Positions 1-12,244 of a stretch of DNA of 64,000 nucleotides are shown here, one piece after another. The stretch is from Flectonema sp. DT1601 (lineage: Eukaryota > Euglenozoa > Diplonemea > Diplonemida > Diplonemidae), in contig OZ025851.1 in assembly GCA_964019425.1 (NCBI GenBank), forward strand, positions 434,001 through 498,000, in the 5' to 3' direction. The notes below the pieces were generated by a model that worked only from the letters and a program-made list of their open reading frames with translations, was not told where the DNA came from and did not search any database. Position numbers and translations under genes: made by a program. The stretch's first letter is position 1. Every line of letters starts with the position of its first letter.

Positions 1-3000
1 TTTTAATTTGAAGTTGTGTTTGAGCTTCCTGGATTACATCCTCAACCCGAGCACGTTGGGAAAGTTGATTTTCGAGTTCTTTTACTTTCTGTCGTAGTTG
101 TGTTGATTCAGCGAGTGTTGCTCTTAGTTCTGATTCCTTCGACTCAGCCAGTATTTCTAATCCGCTGAGTTTACCTGTTGTTGGAGTTGTTATATTAAAC
201 ACAAATAATACTAAAGATCTGATAAAACAGAACAATACAATAACAAACCTTCAAGAGTACTTCTCGCAGAAGCAGTTGCCTCCAAACGTTGAACTCGTTC
301 TTGAATGGCTGATGAGCGATTTCGTTCGTCTTCCAATTGCTTTTCTCTAACGCGTCCTTTTTCAAATTCTTTGTCTAATTCTTTCTTTGCTTCAATCAGA
401 GCTGCTGCCTTACGAGATTCTTCAGCTTCAAGTCTCTCCAAGTCTGAGAGTTGGATGGAAACCTGTGTTAAGAGTTTTTCTTTACTTGCAAAAACAATTA
501 AATAATACAACACAAAAAGACAAGACTACAATATACCTGAGTTCTGAGATCCTTGATGCGAGTCTCCAGCTGAGATGATAACTCAGCCTCCGCGTTGGCA
601 TCTTCAACTTTCTCTTTTAGAGAGCTGACTAATTGACGTGTTGACTCTAATTCACTTGTTTTTGTTTCATTTACTTCCTGTAAGGCTGATATCTTCCCCT
701 CGAGTGTTGAAGATTTCACTGCTTCCGTTTCCATTGATGCGACTTTGATCTGGTTTTGTGTTAGTTGTTTGATGATGTTAGTCATCTCTGAAGAGAATCA
801 TTATTTACATGAAGAACGATTGAGTACCGTTAGTTTTAGAGGGAAACAGCGTGAGAGGATAAAAAATTATAAATACACATACCTGTAAGTCTGCAGACCT
901 TTCATTTTCAGTTGTAAGTTGTGCACTTTTCAAAACTAATTCATCCTTCAAACTCGAGATCTCATTCTTGATAACTTCATTAGATTGATTTAGTAAAATA
1001 TTTTTATCATCGAGAGATTGTTTTGAGATTGTGAGTTGTTCTAACTCGTCTTTGACGTGTTTTAATTCACTTTTTAAATTATTTGTTTCACCAACTCGCT
1101 GTTCTATATCTGCTACCATTCTAGCCTGGTCCTTTTCTCGTTCCTGGAGTAGGATGAGTTGTTTACCTGACTCGACCTGTTTTGATTTGAAGGAATAAAT
1201 TGAAATTTTTAATAATCAAAAAAATTTGATATATTTATTTGTTATAAAAAAAAAGCAAACCTGAAGCGATTCTATTTGTGTCAGCTGTTGTTCAACTCTC
1301 TCTTGATGTTGTGAAAGTTGTGACTTCGTCGTGTTCAATTCATGTTGTGTCAAAGCCACTTCTTGATTTGCAACTGAAATACTGTGACGAGAAGCTTCAA
1401 GATCACTCTTTGTATTACCATGTGCTGCTTCTAATTCAGAGATGTGCTGATGGAGTGCTGCACCTTCAGCAAGTTCATGTTGTTGTCTGCGAATGACTTC
1501 CTCCAGTTCTGACATTTGATGCTTTTCATTTTCCAATGCGGAGCTTAAAGTACCTGTTGTTGAATTATTATTGTAGAAAGAGTTACTTTGTGTGAAGTGT
1601 ATTGATTGAAACTTTATAAAACATACCGACGTGGTTTTCAAATTCCTTTATGCGAGTGTCGGCGTTTTGTAACTCGGAGATGGTTTCTTTCTGATGAAAT
1701 AGAAGTTCGTTGTGACCCTGCTGTGCAGTTTCTAACCTTCTTTCGAGTTCTGGGATCTCACCTAATCGGTGCTGCAGTTCTCTGGCAGCCATCGATGCCT
1801 TCGTCGTCTCAGTTGTGGCCACTCGTAGTTCGTCTGTCTTTCGCTCAAGCAGCTCTTCGAACATTCTGTTTGAGTTTTGATTGAATGCGTCGACAGTTGA
1901 ATAGAAAATAAAAAAATAAAAAGTAAATTGCGAACCTTATTTTCCCCTCTAGAACGTTACACCGCTGGGCCTCCATCTCAAGTCCGACCATCTTGTCACT
2001 CAGTGACGCAGCGTGTTCTCGGGAGGCTTCAACTTCATTTTGAAGAGCATTCGCAACCTCTCTTCCTTTGGATATTTCCTGCTGCAGTAGTGCTGTCTCG
2101 GAAGCATTGCGTTCAACGCTGCTGTGCATGCGTTCGATAGCTTCGTTCTTGGCTGCCACCTCTGCTTCGGCTTGCTGAAGGTGGAATTGTAATTCTTTAG
2201 TTTCGTTGAGTCTGTTTGTTGATTTGAATAGTTGAAAATAACTAAAACTAGAACAATACCATCCTCGCGGTATTAAAAAACGAATACCTGTTCTCCAGCT
2301 CTGAGATACGTTCTCTGGCTTCAGTGTGATTGGCTGATTCGTTTTTCAGGTCTTCTTCAGTTCTGGAAAGCGACTCGCTGAGATATTTTGAATTTTCTTC
2401 AACAGCTAAGAGTCTGCTGACTTCTTGATCAGATCCTCGTAGACGAGATTCAAGTTCAACTCGCTGGTTGTCTGCAGAGCGAAGATCGGACAACATGCTT
2501 CTGACCTTTTCAGATTCACGTTGAAGCTCTTCTTTTATTCCGTCAGTAACAACTTTTCGTTGTTCGGATTCAGAGTTGATGATTTCAACATCTCTGTGAG
2601 CATCTATTAAGGTGTCGTGGATGTCTCGTTTTTCTTTTTCAATAGTTTCGATGTGACGAGTTAAAGTATCCAGTTCTGTTTGCAATGCGTGAATTTGATC
2701 AATTTGAGAAGCCTTTTCCATTTCAATTTCTTGAACAATTCTTCCTTTTGTTCTAATTTCTTGCGTAGCCGCATCTTCGTTCCTATCTCTTTGAAGAATT
2801 TCTTGCTGGTGTTGCAACTCAACTTGATGCCATTTTTCTCTCTTTGATGCGTAGTCGTTTTCCATTACTTTTATTTCAGATAAAGCTGTCTCTAATTGTC
2901 GTTGCAGTTCTTGTTGTGCTATGCCAGTGTGACCAGCTCTTGTTTCTAATGCATTGATGACGTGTTGTAGATCAAGGCTGTTTGATTCTAGGGAATCAAT

Positions 3001-4194
3001 TTTCGCTGTTTTTTTGGTTTTTGTTTGCTTTAAAAAAAAAAAAAAAAAAGGTCTACTTAGATATAGTGGAATGAATACCTTCGAGGGTAGTTTTTTCAGA
3101 CAGGATTTGTTCCTGTTGAAACACTTTGTCTTCCAACATCGATTGTAATCCCGCAACCTTACCTTCCATAATCCTCACTGTTGATGTTGATTGCAGTTCA
3201 AGATATTTTTCTTCGACTTCAGAACGACATTTCCTCTCAGTCTGAAAGAGGTCTTCAGTCTCAGCAATTTGATGTCTCAAAGCTTCTAAGTCAGCCGCTG
3301 CCTGCTCATTCTCTTGAAGAAGCATTCTATTGTCGTGTTGTAATTTTAAAACAACTGCTGTCTCAGTAACGCCACTGACATCTCGTTGGATCACTTCTGA
3401 GTGGGGTACTTGTGAAGCCTGACTGCTGTAATTATCAACTAACATTCCTGTTTTAGTTATTAATATAAAAATATTAAAATCTCAGTTCAGAATTTCTTAA
3501 ATCAGAATACTAAAAACATACCACCAGATCCAGTTCCATTCAGAACGGCAATATGAGCAGCTGCTGCAACGCTATTGGAAGGTGCGTTGAGCTGTGTTGT
3601 CTGCTGTCTTATAATTGACGGTGTGGATGTTGTTGGAGTTCTCGCTTCCAGTAATGACATAGTCTGGTTACTTCGAATACCTTTACTCGGAGCACTTATC
3701 GACGGTTGAATTCCTTTCGTATCGTAAGCTGATTGAAATGTTGGATATCCCTGCGGAGTAGCAGAAGGTGTAACGCATTGACTCTGATTCTGATTCTGAC
3801 TCTGCATATCAATTGACTGACTGATTGGTTTCTCAAAGGATCGAGAAGAAGGTTGTTTAATATTTGTTTGATATCGAGCTGTGGCATCCTGAAGAGCTCT
3901 TCTCTTTGGTGATCTACGAGGTGAGATGACACCCTGACTTTGTAATGAAGGTGCTGGAGTGTGACCTCCTAATCGACTGCCAGGAGGAGGGAAGTTACTT
4001 GGAACTGGTCTGTGAGTAGCCACAGGCGTCGACATCGATCTCGCTGGAGATCCCCCCGTTGCACTCGCCGCAACTGAGTTGGGTACGGCTGCCAAACTGC
4101 CTCTCATCCAGTTCGGGGCTGCAGGATTCCCCCTGGCTGGTGAGGCAAAATCCCCTCTCCCGTATCGCTGGGATATTGTAGGCGCCTGCAACAT
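1..4194 (-). CDS. Long coiled-coil protein, 3' end beyond the left edge
   Basis: I do not recognise this protein. Ten exons can be joined with every phase consistent: 4194-3522, 3447-3079, 3005-2288, 2211-1936, 1865-1627, 1553-1261, 1176-883, 785-537, 462-249 and 174-1 (open). That gives about 1,166 codons in the window. Residues 1 to about 225 are disordered, rich in Ser, Pro, Ala and Gln, with SPRRSPKRR-like basic/proline-directed sites. The rest is almost continuous heptad-rich coiled coil (Glu, Gln, Leu, Lys, Arg). A LEGK(I/L/V)-like motif recurs near several exon junctions, as if a module had been copied with its intron. The start is the ATG at 4194, the first in frame; an acceptor-like ACAG lies 16 nt upstream (4211-4213). 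For exon 8 the acceptor must be ...CAGAG, because the nearer CAG gives an immediate stop. A cytoskeletal, centrosomal or Golgi-tether role is possible but unsupported. Next gene upstream is 532 bp away on the same strand. Confidence 0.75.
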
Positions 4195-4725
4195 ATTGAA
4201 AGCCACCCTTCTGTTTTTTTTTTTTTTTTCGAAAAAGAAATTAAGTTTTCAAATTCCAAACAAAAACACCCTAGGCTAACGAAGGTCGTCAACTTCTGCC
4301 AGTCAGCAGAAATGAGATCTCACGGTACGGTTGTGTGTAAAGTAAGCGAACAAAAAAGAATCGGCTTTAACATAAAACTACACAAAAAATAGTAATATAA
4401 CATTTGTTGATGTTTTGTTCGTGTCACGAAACCCCCCGTGAACCGACTTAAGACCGATGATTGGTTTACGTGTGTTGCCAACATTCTTTTTTATTCTTAC
4501 AATACTTTTGGTTAAATGGAAAAAAACACAAAAAAAACAAAATACAAAAATGAAAAGACATTCACGCGGCTGCAAGACCAGATTCAGGTTCACAGAATAA
4601 AAAAAAACAAAATAATTACTATCAGCCTATCAAAAAAACAGGCGAATTTTCTACGGACTAAACTACCAAAAGAAGAAGGAAAAAAAATAAAAAGAAGAAG
4701 TGGAAATGTATCACCAAAATACTGT
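4195..4725. other. Intergenic stretch, A/T-rich
   Basis: Between the coiled-coil gene and the 3' end of the aminotransferase gene. It contains a 17-nt T-run at 4214-4230 (an A-run on the coding strand) just upstream of the acceptor-like site of the coiled-coil gene, and A-rich tracts at 4520-4700. I see no conserved gene. Short open frames here are A/T-rich and lysine/phenylalanine-rich, as expected by chance. Confidence 0.5.
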
Positions 4726-6022
4726 CTACAGTATTTGATCGAAGACAGTAATAAGTTTGGCAACCTCATCAACGGTGTTGTAATGAACAAGACTGACCCT
4801 CACGACACCAGTTGAGTCTAACTTGAGACTTTGTACTAACGATTTCGCGTAGAAATCTCCAAATCGAATTCCTATGTCGTGTTTATCTACAGCGAGAGTT
4901 ACTTGTTCGCTGTCGCATTTCGTAGTAATAAAAGAAATCGTCGCCAATCGATTTGATCCTGAATCCGAATCTCCAATGATACGAACCGAATCCTTACTAC
5001 GAAGAAATTTTAATAACATTTCACTCAACGTTCTCTCATGTTCTGAAAATAACTCAAAAGATCTATCTATCAGGGATCGAACTGAGGCATTAGAATGATC
5101 CTCTTCCGGAAAGTGATGTTCAACAGTAGACCTAAAATAATCCATAATGCCCTGAGCATTTCCATGTGCCAATTCAAAATTTACGTTTCCGGGTTGAAGA
5201 CGATAGGCGCCTTCATCAATAAAATCGAAATTATCACAAAGACCTGAAAGAACATTCTCTCTGGCATACAGACAAGCATAATGAGGCCCAAAGACTTTAT
5301 AAAATGAAAAACTGTATAAGTCAACACCCAGTTGCTGAACATCAATTGGTCTGTGTGGTGCGAATGCAACACCATCAACACAGGTTAAAGTGTTGTTCTC
5401 CCGACAGATTTGTGCGATTTCTTTTATTGGATTTACGTATCCCAGGAGGTTGGATGCGTGTGTGACTGCTACCAGACGTGTTTTATTAGAGAGAAGTGAC
5501 TTCAGGTCTTTAATGTCAAGTTGGAGACTAGAATTTAGTTTCCATTCCTTCACAATTATACCAATTTTCTCTAACTGTTTCCAAGGATGAACATTTGCTT
5601 CGTGATCAGCGTTAGTGACGATTACTTCATCTCCAGGAGAGAATGTTTTACCTAAGACGTTAGCAACTGTGTTTGTTTTGGTTTGTGTTTGAGAAATTCG
5701 TAGATTACAAAAAGAAAATATAAAAAGCCAACATACCCGTCTTCAGTAGAAGGGACGTCGACCCTCCCATGATGATTTCATCCACATCACGTGCGTTGAC
5801 ATATTGCTGCATTAGTTGTTCAGCATCGTCAACGCATTTGGTACTTTTTTTTGAAATTTCGTACGTCGCTCCCAACTGAACGTTTGTTTCTAACAGGTAC
5901 TGAGTAATTCTGTGAGCAACACTTTCTAATGTTTGAGATCCTCCTGCATTATCCATATAAACATATCCTGATTTCAGAGAAGGAAATCTACTCCTTGCGA
6001 ATGAGACGTCAAGTTTAGTCAT
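4726..6022 (-). CDS. Class V aminotransferase, cysteine-desulfurase-like
   Basis: PLP-dependent fold-type I enzyme of the class V family, closest in pattern to the cysteine-desulfurase-like branch whose substrate is often unknown. Two exons, 6022-5737 and 5666-4726, encode 408 residues, a normal length. Near the N-terminus it has the substrate-loop motif YVYMDNAGGSQ. Downstream come TNADHEANVHPW, THASN (about 164-168), VDGVAFAPH with the Asp (about 193) expected to contact the PLP ring nitrogen, and SFSFYKVFGPH, whose Lys (about 219) should form the Schiff base. The YKxFGPH form is characteristic of this branch rather than of NifS/IscS (SHK). No targeting peptide is obvious, so cytosol is the default. 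The intron starts GTATGT and ends ACACAG. The ATG at 6022 is 10 nt downstream of a strong acceptor-like site. Sulfur transfer is an inference; another PLP reaction is possible. Confidence 0.88.
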
Positions 6023-6032
6023 TTTCGTAGAG

Positions 6033-6049
6033 CTGTAAAAAAAAACAAA
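6033..6049 (-). promoter_or_regulatory. Acceptor-like site just upstream of the aminotransferase start
   Basis: On the coding strand a T-tract (TTTG followed by nine T) runs directly into ACAG, 10 nt before the ATG at 6022. It resembles a 3' splice site with a polypyrimidine tract, unlike the A-rich ends of the coding introns here. No upstream coding exon is visible. It could be a spliced-leader addition site or the end of a 5'-UTR intron. Confidence 0.4.
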
Positions 6050-6304
6050 TAAAATTTTAAAACAATTCTAAAAACACAAACAAAATCAATAAAAGAAACA
6101 GGGACATAACGAAACTCGGAGAAGGGAACTGAAGGCTTCTAGACTGCCTTGCCTGGGAAATCTGTTTTTTCAAACAATACGATAAAGAGCAGCTCTATGT
6201 GAACGTCTCTTTTTTCTTTTTTTTTTTTTTTTTTTTGACTGACTAAAACACTTGCTTAGAAAAGCAATGATTGAATAGGCAAATCTTTTTCATCTCGTGA
6301 AATG

Positions 6305-9300
6305 TTATACTGCAGCAGGTGGCTGTGGTGTTAGTCCGTTTTGGTTTTCAACAGGAACAGCTGACATGAACGATGCTTTCAGCATCTGAGCTTTTCTAAT
6401 TTTCGCTTCTGTGATGGAAAGACCTTTTACCTTGGCATTGTCTACCCTTCCGTCAGTTTTCTTTTTTATTATCAAATTGTGAAAATTACGTTCCTCGGCA
6501 TCCAAACGCTCAGCATCCGCGAGACGAAGCTTTTGCTGACACAGTTCAATATCTTTCCATCGATTTGATGCGTTCTTCTTTGCAATGTCAAGTCGTCTCC
6601 TGTCACTTCCGATTGGTTGGTGAACTGCAGTTGTGAACTCTTTGTTAATCGAGGCCCACACCTCATCTCTTTTTAGTGAAGCGAATGCTAAAATAACTTG
6701 TAACTGAACAGTCTCATCGTTTGTTAGAATTTTTAATTCAACACTATCCGCAGTCAAACCTGTTTTATGAAACAAACAATAGATTTTAACTCTAATGTCG
6801 TGAAGTGTAAACGGAGGAGCCAAATCTTTTGCTGTATCACAATTGAATGTGATATTACTGAGAGAGATGTTGCTGGTTGTGGTTCCCGTTGCCGCAGTTG
6901 TTGTCAAGGCTGAATTGACAACAGGTGTCTCTGATATGTTAGAAGAGGATCTATCATATCCTCCTGTTGAACTCCATATTGATATTAATACTTGTGGTGC
7001 TGTTCGTTTGTCTTCACTTTTCCAATCCAGAAATTCAATCACAGCTGCCTTATTAGAAGCCAACAGTTCCTCAATACAAGACAAGAGAGGTGTTATGATC
7101 CACTGAGGAGCCTTAACGAGTGTGTCAAGTAGGGCAGTGACACCTTCTTGTTCAATGAAAGTCATTTCGTTGTCGTATCTGCCGACGATGCAGCACCAGA
7201 CGCAATCAATCGAACTGAAGATTAATTGTTCTTCTTCAGGTGAGATGAGGTCAGGAAAGTTTTCGAAGAATGACATTATCGCAGTGATACCACCGCAGTC
7301 ATAAAATTGTTTTTGAAGTTCCTCATCACCATCAACAGTATGAGCAATTATCTGAAGACAATCACACTTCACTTCTAACTCTGGAGTACTCACCGCTAAT
7401 TCAACTATCTTTGAAACAGCTCCTTCTGATGCAACCAAAACTCGATTCTCTGTCGCTGCCACTCTCACCAACACTCTCAATGTGGTATTACGAAGCTGAA
7501 CGTCCATACATCTGTGTTAGGGTTAGATTGTTGTTTTCAGTTCTCAATCATTGAAAAGAAGCAGCTCTACATATGAAGAAAAGACAAACCTTTCTAGAAA
7601 CTCAAGCAAGACTCGAGGACCGTTGACAGCTGCTAATTCAGGCGCACCAGCAACACACAAGTGTGACAACATATTTAAAACTTGAACTTGGAGATCCAAC
7701 AATTGTAGTAGTGGCCACCTCACTACATTCGGAATCTCACAATCTTTCTGAACATACGATATCAAAACTAACATTACATCGTTTTCTCTAAGGAAGCTGA
7801 TTTGTTGTTTTTTTTTTTTTATTATTTATTACTCTACCGGGGACCCTAACACAAATAGATTATTAAAAGAGTACTCACAGACAACATACTTCATGTTCAC
7901 TTCCGTAAATGAAAGGAGATAGAGAAGGTACCAAGAGAGTTTCTTCATATCAAAGTCATCTTGATTAGTGGTAGTAGCAAAAGGCTTTACTCGTCTTGTA
8001 AACTTAGCATCGTCGGTAAGTAGCTCTGCACCACATGAAGCCAACCAAAATAGCTCTGTGAGACCTGTTTTTTTTTTTTTTTTTCTCGGCTTCAAATAAA
8101 TTAAAGTTAAAATATGAGCATGGATGAGCTACACACCGACGTTAAAGAATGCCTCGCGGGTTGCTTCCTCGCTGGCGATGAGTGTTAATACTGCCAGAGC
8201 GTCGTTGCGAAGTTCCTTGTCACGTAATTTATATCCAGATGATAGGAATAGACTCAACATATTGTATTGAACTTTTAAATTCTCTTCTTCACCGAATATC
8301 AACCTAGATGGTGGATAAAGTTCTGCTATATTCCAAATTGTTTCGAGGATGATTGAAAGACGGTAGTCGTCGAGACACTTCTCACTGTTTTTTTTTGTTT
8401 TTTTTTTTTTTTTTTCGATTAGTGTTTTTTAGTATCCATCAAAAAAAAACACCTATCAAAAAAAAAAAAAAAAAAGTGATTTCAAGATAATAACTATAAG
8501 CTCATACCTCATAAGGATACTGTCAAGTAGATTTGAAAGTACTTCTGTTACGCCTCCCTCAGTCAGTTGCTGTGCAACTACAATGTAGCTGCTGACGTCT
8601 CTCAAGATTTTGAGGCAAAGTACCGAGGTCTGACCTTCTACCTTTCCGACAGCTTTCAAAAGCCGCTTCAACAATTCGCCCTTCGAAAAGCAGCGAAATC
8701 GAGTGTCGCGTTTCTGAGATAGCTGTTTAGCGATTTTGTTATAAATGGACTGGTTTCTTGTTGTTATTAAAAACATTATATAAATAAACATACTTGAGGA
8801 GGAGGGTTGAGATCATCTTTTCCACAATCTCGAATATCTTTAGAAAGATTAGAAAGAGAACTGGCAGCAGCAAGACTCACTTGATTGTTGGGAAACAGAA
8901 GAAAATCTGACAAGCAATCAATCAGTCGGGTTACAGCTTGATGCTGACGTCTCTCATCGCGAAGGTCAGAAAGTGATATGGGCTCGTCGAGTTTTCGAAC
9001 CAAAGCGAGAAGCGGAGGAAGGAATTGATCTGACCCAGTCTTGACTTTATCACTACAGCACTGTAGTAGTTGTGGTATTCCTCGAAGGCACATCTTACCA
9101 GTTATACGATGAATCCAACCTGATTGTGATCCTTTTTCTGGTTCATCTCCCTGCTTCGATACATTTGAGATACGTTCATTACTTTCTACACCAACCACAT
9201 TCAAAATAGTTTTGTTTATCACTTTTAATTGTCGTTCATCATTAGCACCATCTGCCATTGTGTACAGACATAGAAACTCTTCGAAGTCCTCATGCGCCGG

Positions 9301-9327
9301 AGTTTCCGGTCGGTCGGTGCCATTCAT
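6305..9327 (-). CDS. CFAP69: CFAP69 (FAP69), ciliary armadillo-repeat protein
   Basis: Homologue of cilia- and flagella-associated protein 69, an armadillo-repeat protein of motile cilia assigned in the family to the axonemal central apparatus. Six exons (9327-8794, 8749-8508, 8384-8137, 8064-7890, 7796-7590, 7511-6305) join in phase to give 870 residues; human CFAP69 is about 940. Family signatures recalled from the human protein include FDMKKLSWYLLYLLSF (human ...FELKKLLFNVIVIL), DVMLVLISYVQK, SSIDCVWCCIVGRYD at about 568-582 (human STLDSIWCCILGCYP), FIEQEGVTALLDTL, and the C-terminal DIRVKIYCLFHKTGL...DEVWASINKEF followed by a charged helix. Exon 3 (8384-8137) has no internal ATG-started frame of useful length but splices cleanly and adds armadillo-like helices. 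For exon 4, the donor GTATGT at 7889 keeps the frame, whereas the nearby GTGAGT does not. The gene lies 312 bp from the LRRC43-like gene, another ciliary candidate. Assignment is from remembered family sequence, not a search. Confidence 0.88.
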
Positions 9328-9638
9328 TTGTTGACACCTTCTGAAAGGAGGAAATATAACTTATCGTTGTTGATCGTTTATGTTTAAAGAATATGACATA
9401 ACGGATACCTTCCCTGAGTTATGACATGTGTATGGTGTGGTTCTTAATCTAAAGTATGAAAGGAAAAGGATACAAAAAAAGGACCAACTAAATAACGAAA
9501 TCATATTATTTCGATCGCATCAGAGAGGGTAACGACATCGGATACAAAACTACTAAAACAAATAAGATTTGGTTCGGGAAAGCACGCCTACACCCGGAAG
9601 GGGAGTTGTACAGAAGCCCAAAAACCACGCGACCTGTG
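9328..9638. other. Intergenic stretch between CFAP69 and the LRRC43-like gene
   Basis: About 310 bp holding the 5' leader of CFAP69 and the 3' end of the next gene. Apart from the acceptor-like site at 9341-9355 I see nothing recognisable. Confidence 0.45.
9341..9355 (-). promoter_or_regulatory. Acceptor-like site just upstream of the CFAP69 start
   Basis: The coding strand reads ATTTCCTCCTTTCAG and ends 13 nt before the ATG at 9327. This is a classic pyrimidine tract plus CAG with no visible exon before it, so it may be a trans-splice acceptor or the end of a 5'-UTR intron. Confidence 0.4.
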
Positions 9639-11939
9639 TTAGGATTCTAAATTTACAGATACTCTGAGGCTAACAAACATTTTACTAACTAACGGGATCC
9701 TCTCTTGTTGTACAGAAGTTCTTGTAATACGCTCGGCTGACTTTGTTGAATGTTTTCGACTGACAGGAGTTGTTCCCAAACTAGTGGCCGCGATAACAAT
9801 TGCCGTCACTGGAAGTACGCAACACGCTGCTGTAACAGCGGCATCAAATGCCATACCTGAAACAAGCACCCTCTTCTTTTTGTAACTTATATTCTCATTT
9901 GTTGCCACTGGCAGTGTTACCGAAAATGAACTCGGCAAGACACCATCATCACCACACCTTGTTAACTGCGTAAGATCTAAGTATGTTACTCCCAGTAGAT
10001 TATCAATGGGTGATTGCTCTGGTTCCGAATCGATGTTTTTATCGGACGATTTCAGTTCGATTTCTCGCAGCTCAAGTGGCATCACCGACCGAAGCCAGAG
10101 ACCAACTTCGAGAGTTGGATGGAATGTGAATGTAGAAGACGATTGAATTGAAAGTTGAGCTGTTTTCGTAACGTCATCAACTGACTGCGTACTGCGGTCT
10201 ATTTCTTTAGTTGAAAACATTTCATCTTGTTGAGGAAAATATGCGCATCCCCTGAGGTACAACACTCGAGAGGGTGTAGATTCCTCTTCTTCTTGTTTTC
10301 CTTTCCCGGATTTCTGTTTTGGAGGTTGAGGTTTACCCTTTGATTTTACATCGGTAACGTCATCAGATTTTTCAAAGTCATCCGGCAGTGGAAGTCCCTT
10401 TACTTCTTCTATTACAAAAGTTAATGTAAATACACCAGTCTTGGATTCTTCTGGTGGCTTAACTTCTTCATTGTTATCTTCCTCAACAGGGATTGGTAAA
10501 CGTTCTTCTGAGGTGATTATTATATCATCCAAAGACGTTAGTGTTATTAATTTTTGAATGACATCTTTTCGGTATCCAGGAAGGAGTGATATAGGATTCC
10601 CACACAGAACTAATTTTGTCAACGATCTCATTCTGACCAAAGGCTCCAAGTCATCCAACTTACTTATTAAATTGTTTCCCAAATCCAACGATACTAATTG
10701 TGTCTCAGTCTCACCCAAAGCATCAATGTTTGATATGTCGTTGTATGCAATTCCGAGATGAATCATAGAAGTAGGCAATCCTGTTATTTTGTATATAAAT
10801 GTGATCAAAACTCAAAAATAAAATTATGATCATACCTGTTGAGTCAATAGTTTCTATTTTACATCCACAAGCATGCATAGCACACAGAGAAATCGGTAAA
10901 TTTTGTAATATTTTTAAATTATTTCCGCTAACAGAGAGACTCATTAAATTAGGAAACATGTGCACGAGATCCTCATCAAGCTGATTAATATTTCTATTCT
11001 GAAAATTCAAAGTTTGGATACTCTCAAGGACAGCAGAAGGTCTGACTAAAACCCGAGCAGATGCTTCCTTTGATCGAAGGATAGCATGGCGTTTATTTTC
11101 TACATAATCGTGAATTCCATGTTCTTGTTGACTTCTATAAGAAATACTCTCTTTGTATTCTTCAAGGATGTTTATGTAAGTAAGAAGGTTTGACTGAAAA
11201 GAACGTAATTTCTGTTTGTTTGTTTGTTTGTTTGTTTGTTTGTTTTGTCTTTCTGTGAGCATATCATAGATGACTATTATCAATAGTTCAGTAACACACC
11301 TCAACATCAGTCCATGGTAACCCATCGCTACTGTTTCCCGAAACGAATAAAATTAAAAGCTGCTTAAGTCTTAAGAGCTGTCGTTGGGTTTCTGAGTCGG
11401 TAATTCGACCTTCTGGTTTATTGGTGCGGATACCTGTTTTTTTTTTTTTTTTCTTCTAAATTCCGACATCACTCCTTCTTTGCTAACGGATCGCAGGCGT
11501 GCTTCGGTTGCATACCTGTCTCAAGGTCTGCCTCGGAAGATATTTTTACTAAATCGACACCTCGAATAGCAATATGGTGGTGGTTGTGTATCCTTCTTTT
11601 GAGTTCCACTATTGCTGCGGAAAGTTCAAATTGGTGCAGATGAGACTTTGCAAACTCAAGTAGCTTTAGGGGATCGAAAACACCGTAGCTTACTTGTGTT
11701 GAGGTGTCCATTACTCCTTCGGGTTTGGTTTTGTTTTTTATGAGCATCTGAAGTTCATCTTTACAGATTCCGGTTTCTGTTTTGTACGACTGCCAGAAAC
11801 ACTCTCCCACCGTTCGGATACAGTCTGACTGTGTATCACAACTCCGATTGGTGTCGCAAATTGCACCGGCTTCGTAGACCCGTTCACGTAACTTCTCCGG
11901 GTACCCCTCAGGATCGCTCGACTTTCGGCGAGGACCCAT
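9639..11939 (-). CDS. LRRC43: LRRC43-like leucine-rich-repeat protein
   Basis: Four exons (11939-11516, 11433-11300, 11211-10836, 10780-9639) join in phase to give 691 residues; human LRRC43 is about 656. Leucine-rich repeats occupy about residues 250-405: ESIQTLNFQNRNI, MSLSVSGNNL, MIHLGIAYNDI, LVSLDLGNNLI, LTKLVLCGNPI, then a cap reading LLPGYRKDVIQKL...LTSLDDI. The family has the same order (LVLQGNPLALVPYYR...LCVLDDI). The C-terminal part has an acidic/Lys-Gly stretch like the vertebrate protein and is less conserved. LRRC43 is poorly characterised and found in organisms with motile cilia; I infer a ciliary role, strengthened by adjacency to CFAP69. Intron 2 ends in a (CAAA)n microsatellite running directly into CAG. 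The ATG at 11939 follows AAACAG immediately, with TTTCAG 11 nt further upstream, so the leader may be spliced. The extreme C-terminus (last ~70 residues) is the least certain part. Confidence 0.75.
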
Positions 11940-12244
11940 CTGTTTATACCCTGAAATATAAAGTAAGATAACGACAGCATCATTGATTTGCTAAATGCCA
12001 CTTGCATTCAAAACTGTAATAGTCATCTAACACACTTTTTGATCACTGTTACAGCACTATTGTAAACTTAATTTTGAATGGATTTTCCTATTATCGTTTT
12101 TTTGTAGGTTCCATTCTTCTTCCCCCCTCCGACAATCTTTTTTTTTTTTTTTTTTTAAATTTTTTTTTCTTTTTCTTCTGGTTGATGCTTACATCGATAA
12201 ACAATGAACGAAAACAGCAACCAGTCCATTGTTTTTTTTATTGA
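11940..12244. other. Intergenic stretch with long T-runs
   Basis: Between the LRRC43-like start and the PRMT7-like stop. It contains T-runs around 12138-12175 (A-runs on the coding strand). No gene or structured RNA is apparent. Confidence 0.45.

Noticed and set aside
4516-4815. Plus-strand Lys-rich frame overlapping the aminotransferase 3' end
   Set aside because: Lies in A-rich intergenic sequence and runs antisense into a well-supported gene.
7873-7879. GTGAGT donor for CFAP69 exon 4
   Set aside because: It leaves phase 1 and gives a stop with every nearby acceptor; the GTATGT donor at 7889-7884 gives the correct phase and restores the family sequence.
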